Shown here: positions 40,871 through 41,283 of the stretch, piece after piece | Layout of the letters: each line of letters opens with the position of its first letter | How positions within the stretch are numbered: position 1 is the stretch's first letter | Source: Chloroflexota bacterium | GTDB lineage: Bacteria > Chloroflexota > Limnocylindria > P2-11E | Assembly: GCA_005879975.1 (NCBI GenBank) | Contig: VBIL01000164.1 | Span: forward strand, 1 to 41,283 | Reading direction: 5' to 3' | Length of the DNA stretch: 41,283 nucleotides | Program-made: the position numbers and the translations under genes | Notes under the pieces: model-generated | The model's database searches: none | What the model was told of the DNA's origin: nothing | Seen by the model: only the letters and a program-made list of their open reading frames with translations

Positions 40871-41239
40871 CTAGGCCCGGGGAGGTCCGAGCAGGAGCGG
40901 CGCGCTCCAGAGCGCGCGCGCGATCCTGGGGGCTGCGACATAGGCCGCGGGCCGCCGCGTCGGCCGCGGCAGACGCGGCCAGGCGAAGACCAGCAGGCAC
41001 ATGACGAGCGCCGCTATGCCGCTGGCGAGCGGCGACACGAAGGTCGCCTTCGGCCCGCGGTCGTAAAGCTGCTGCAGGCGCATGACGAAGATCGGGAAGC
41101 GGTACGCGGCGAGCACGTGGTCGTGGAAGACCGGCGTCCCCGGTGGATCGACGTGGGGCGCCACGACCAGGCCGGAGCCCGCGAGGGTCGCCCCGGTCGC
41201 CGCGAGCGAGAAGACAACTATCGCCAGTAGGCGGCGCAC
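40871..41239 (-). CDS. Small exported or membrane protein, unknown function
   Basis: A 122-residue protein with an N-terminal signal or anchor (about 1-25), a His-containing outer segment (VAPHVDPPGTPVFHDHVLAA) and a second membrane segment (about 92-106). A Pro/Arg/Ala-rich end follows. GTG 41239 is the first start in the frame. The three His near residues 29-41 are compatible with metal binding, in line with the CopCD genes 47 bases downstream, but that is a guess. The last 44 bases of the window hold nothing I can call. Confidence 0.55.
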   Translation of the reverse strand: MRRLLAIVVFSLAATGATLAGSGLVVAPHVDPPGTPVFHDHVLAAYRFPIFVMRLQQLYDRGPKATFVSPLASGIAALVMCLLVFAWPRLPRPTRRPAAYVAAPRIARALWSAPLLLGPPRA

Positions 41240-41283
41240 CTTCTCATGAGCATACGGCTGGGCGTTGCGTCCGGCGTGTCGTT

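Noticed and set aside
1-41283. CRISPR array, prophage or insertion sequence
   Set aside because: No regularly spaced repeats, transposase, integrase, or terminal inverted or direct repeats were seen.

Overview
The window is GC-rich and densely packed. Many genes overlap by 1-13 bases, GTG and TTG starts are common, and several starts have no Shine-Dalgarno sequence but a TAnnnT-like hexamer just upstream. The gene set (complete System I cytochrome c maturation, CopC/CopD fusion, MEP-pathway dxs, DUF5667 beside an ECF sigma factor, an S8 peptidase ending in Trp-Glu pentapeptides, a MalT/BTAD regulator, a lone gas-vesicle protein) suggests a deep-branching, probably aerobic bacterium, most likely Chloroflexota (Limnocylindria- or Dormibacter-like) or a neighbouring Terrabacteria lineage. 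That placement is inference; no phylogenetic marker is present.

Layout. 1-2952 (+): end of a NUDIX hydrolase, a large lipoprotein and a HAD-IIA phosphatase. 2962-5894 (-): a three-gene unit of an S8 peptidase ending in eight Trp-Glu pentapeptides, a membrane HD-GYP-type protein that has lost its HD segment, and a 59-residue secreted peptide with two Ser-Trp-Glu motifs. 6105-11423 (-): a STAND/TPR/BTAD regulator, a PiT phosphate transporter with its DUF47 partner, and a HIT hydrolase. 11845-16434: small membrane and soluble proteins, a YvcK/CofD-like protein, ornithine carbamoyltransferase, a duplicated Cys-rich protein and a FecR-domain protein. 16453-17491 (-): a free-standing LAGLIDADG endonuclease and tRNA-His. 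17546-23815 (-): ccmABCDEFGHI as one overlapping operon. 23814-25977 (+): lipoprotein cytochrome c, ECF sigma factor, DUF5667 protein and a response regulator with a sigma-54-like site upstream. 25989-32888: dxs, a broken SDR, a DUF2269 protein, a GDSL hydrolase, a broken thioredoxin reductase/cNMP fusion, a response regulator, a gvpA-like gene and a broken MFS transporter. 32885-37554: a NYN-domain protein and tldD/tldE. 37551-41239 (-): a cytochrome c and copper-handling (CopCD) operon.

How the parts may work together. The ccm operon would mature both c-type cytochromes in the window; one is divergent from ccmA with overlapping start codons, the other ends the CopCD operon. The most distinctive unit is the S8 / HD-GYP-like / mini-peptide operon, because protease and peptide share a Trp-Glu motif found nowhere else in the window. 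A second striking pattern is that four genes (HD-GYP, SDR, thioredoxin reductase, MFS) each lack an internal piece of roughly 25-50 residues, three of them with loss of frame. This could be gene decay or a systematic assembly problem and should be settled before any of the four is interpreted.
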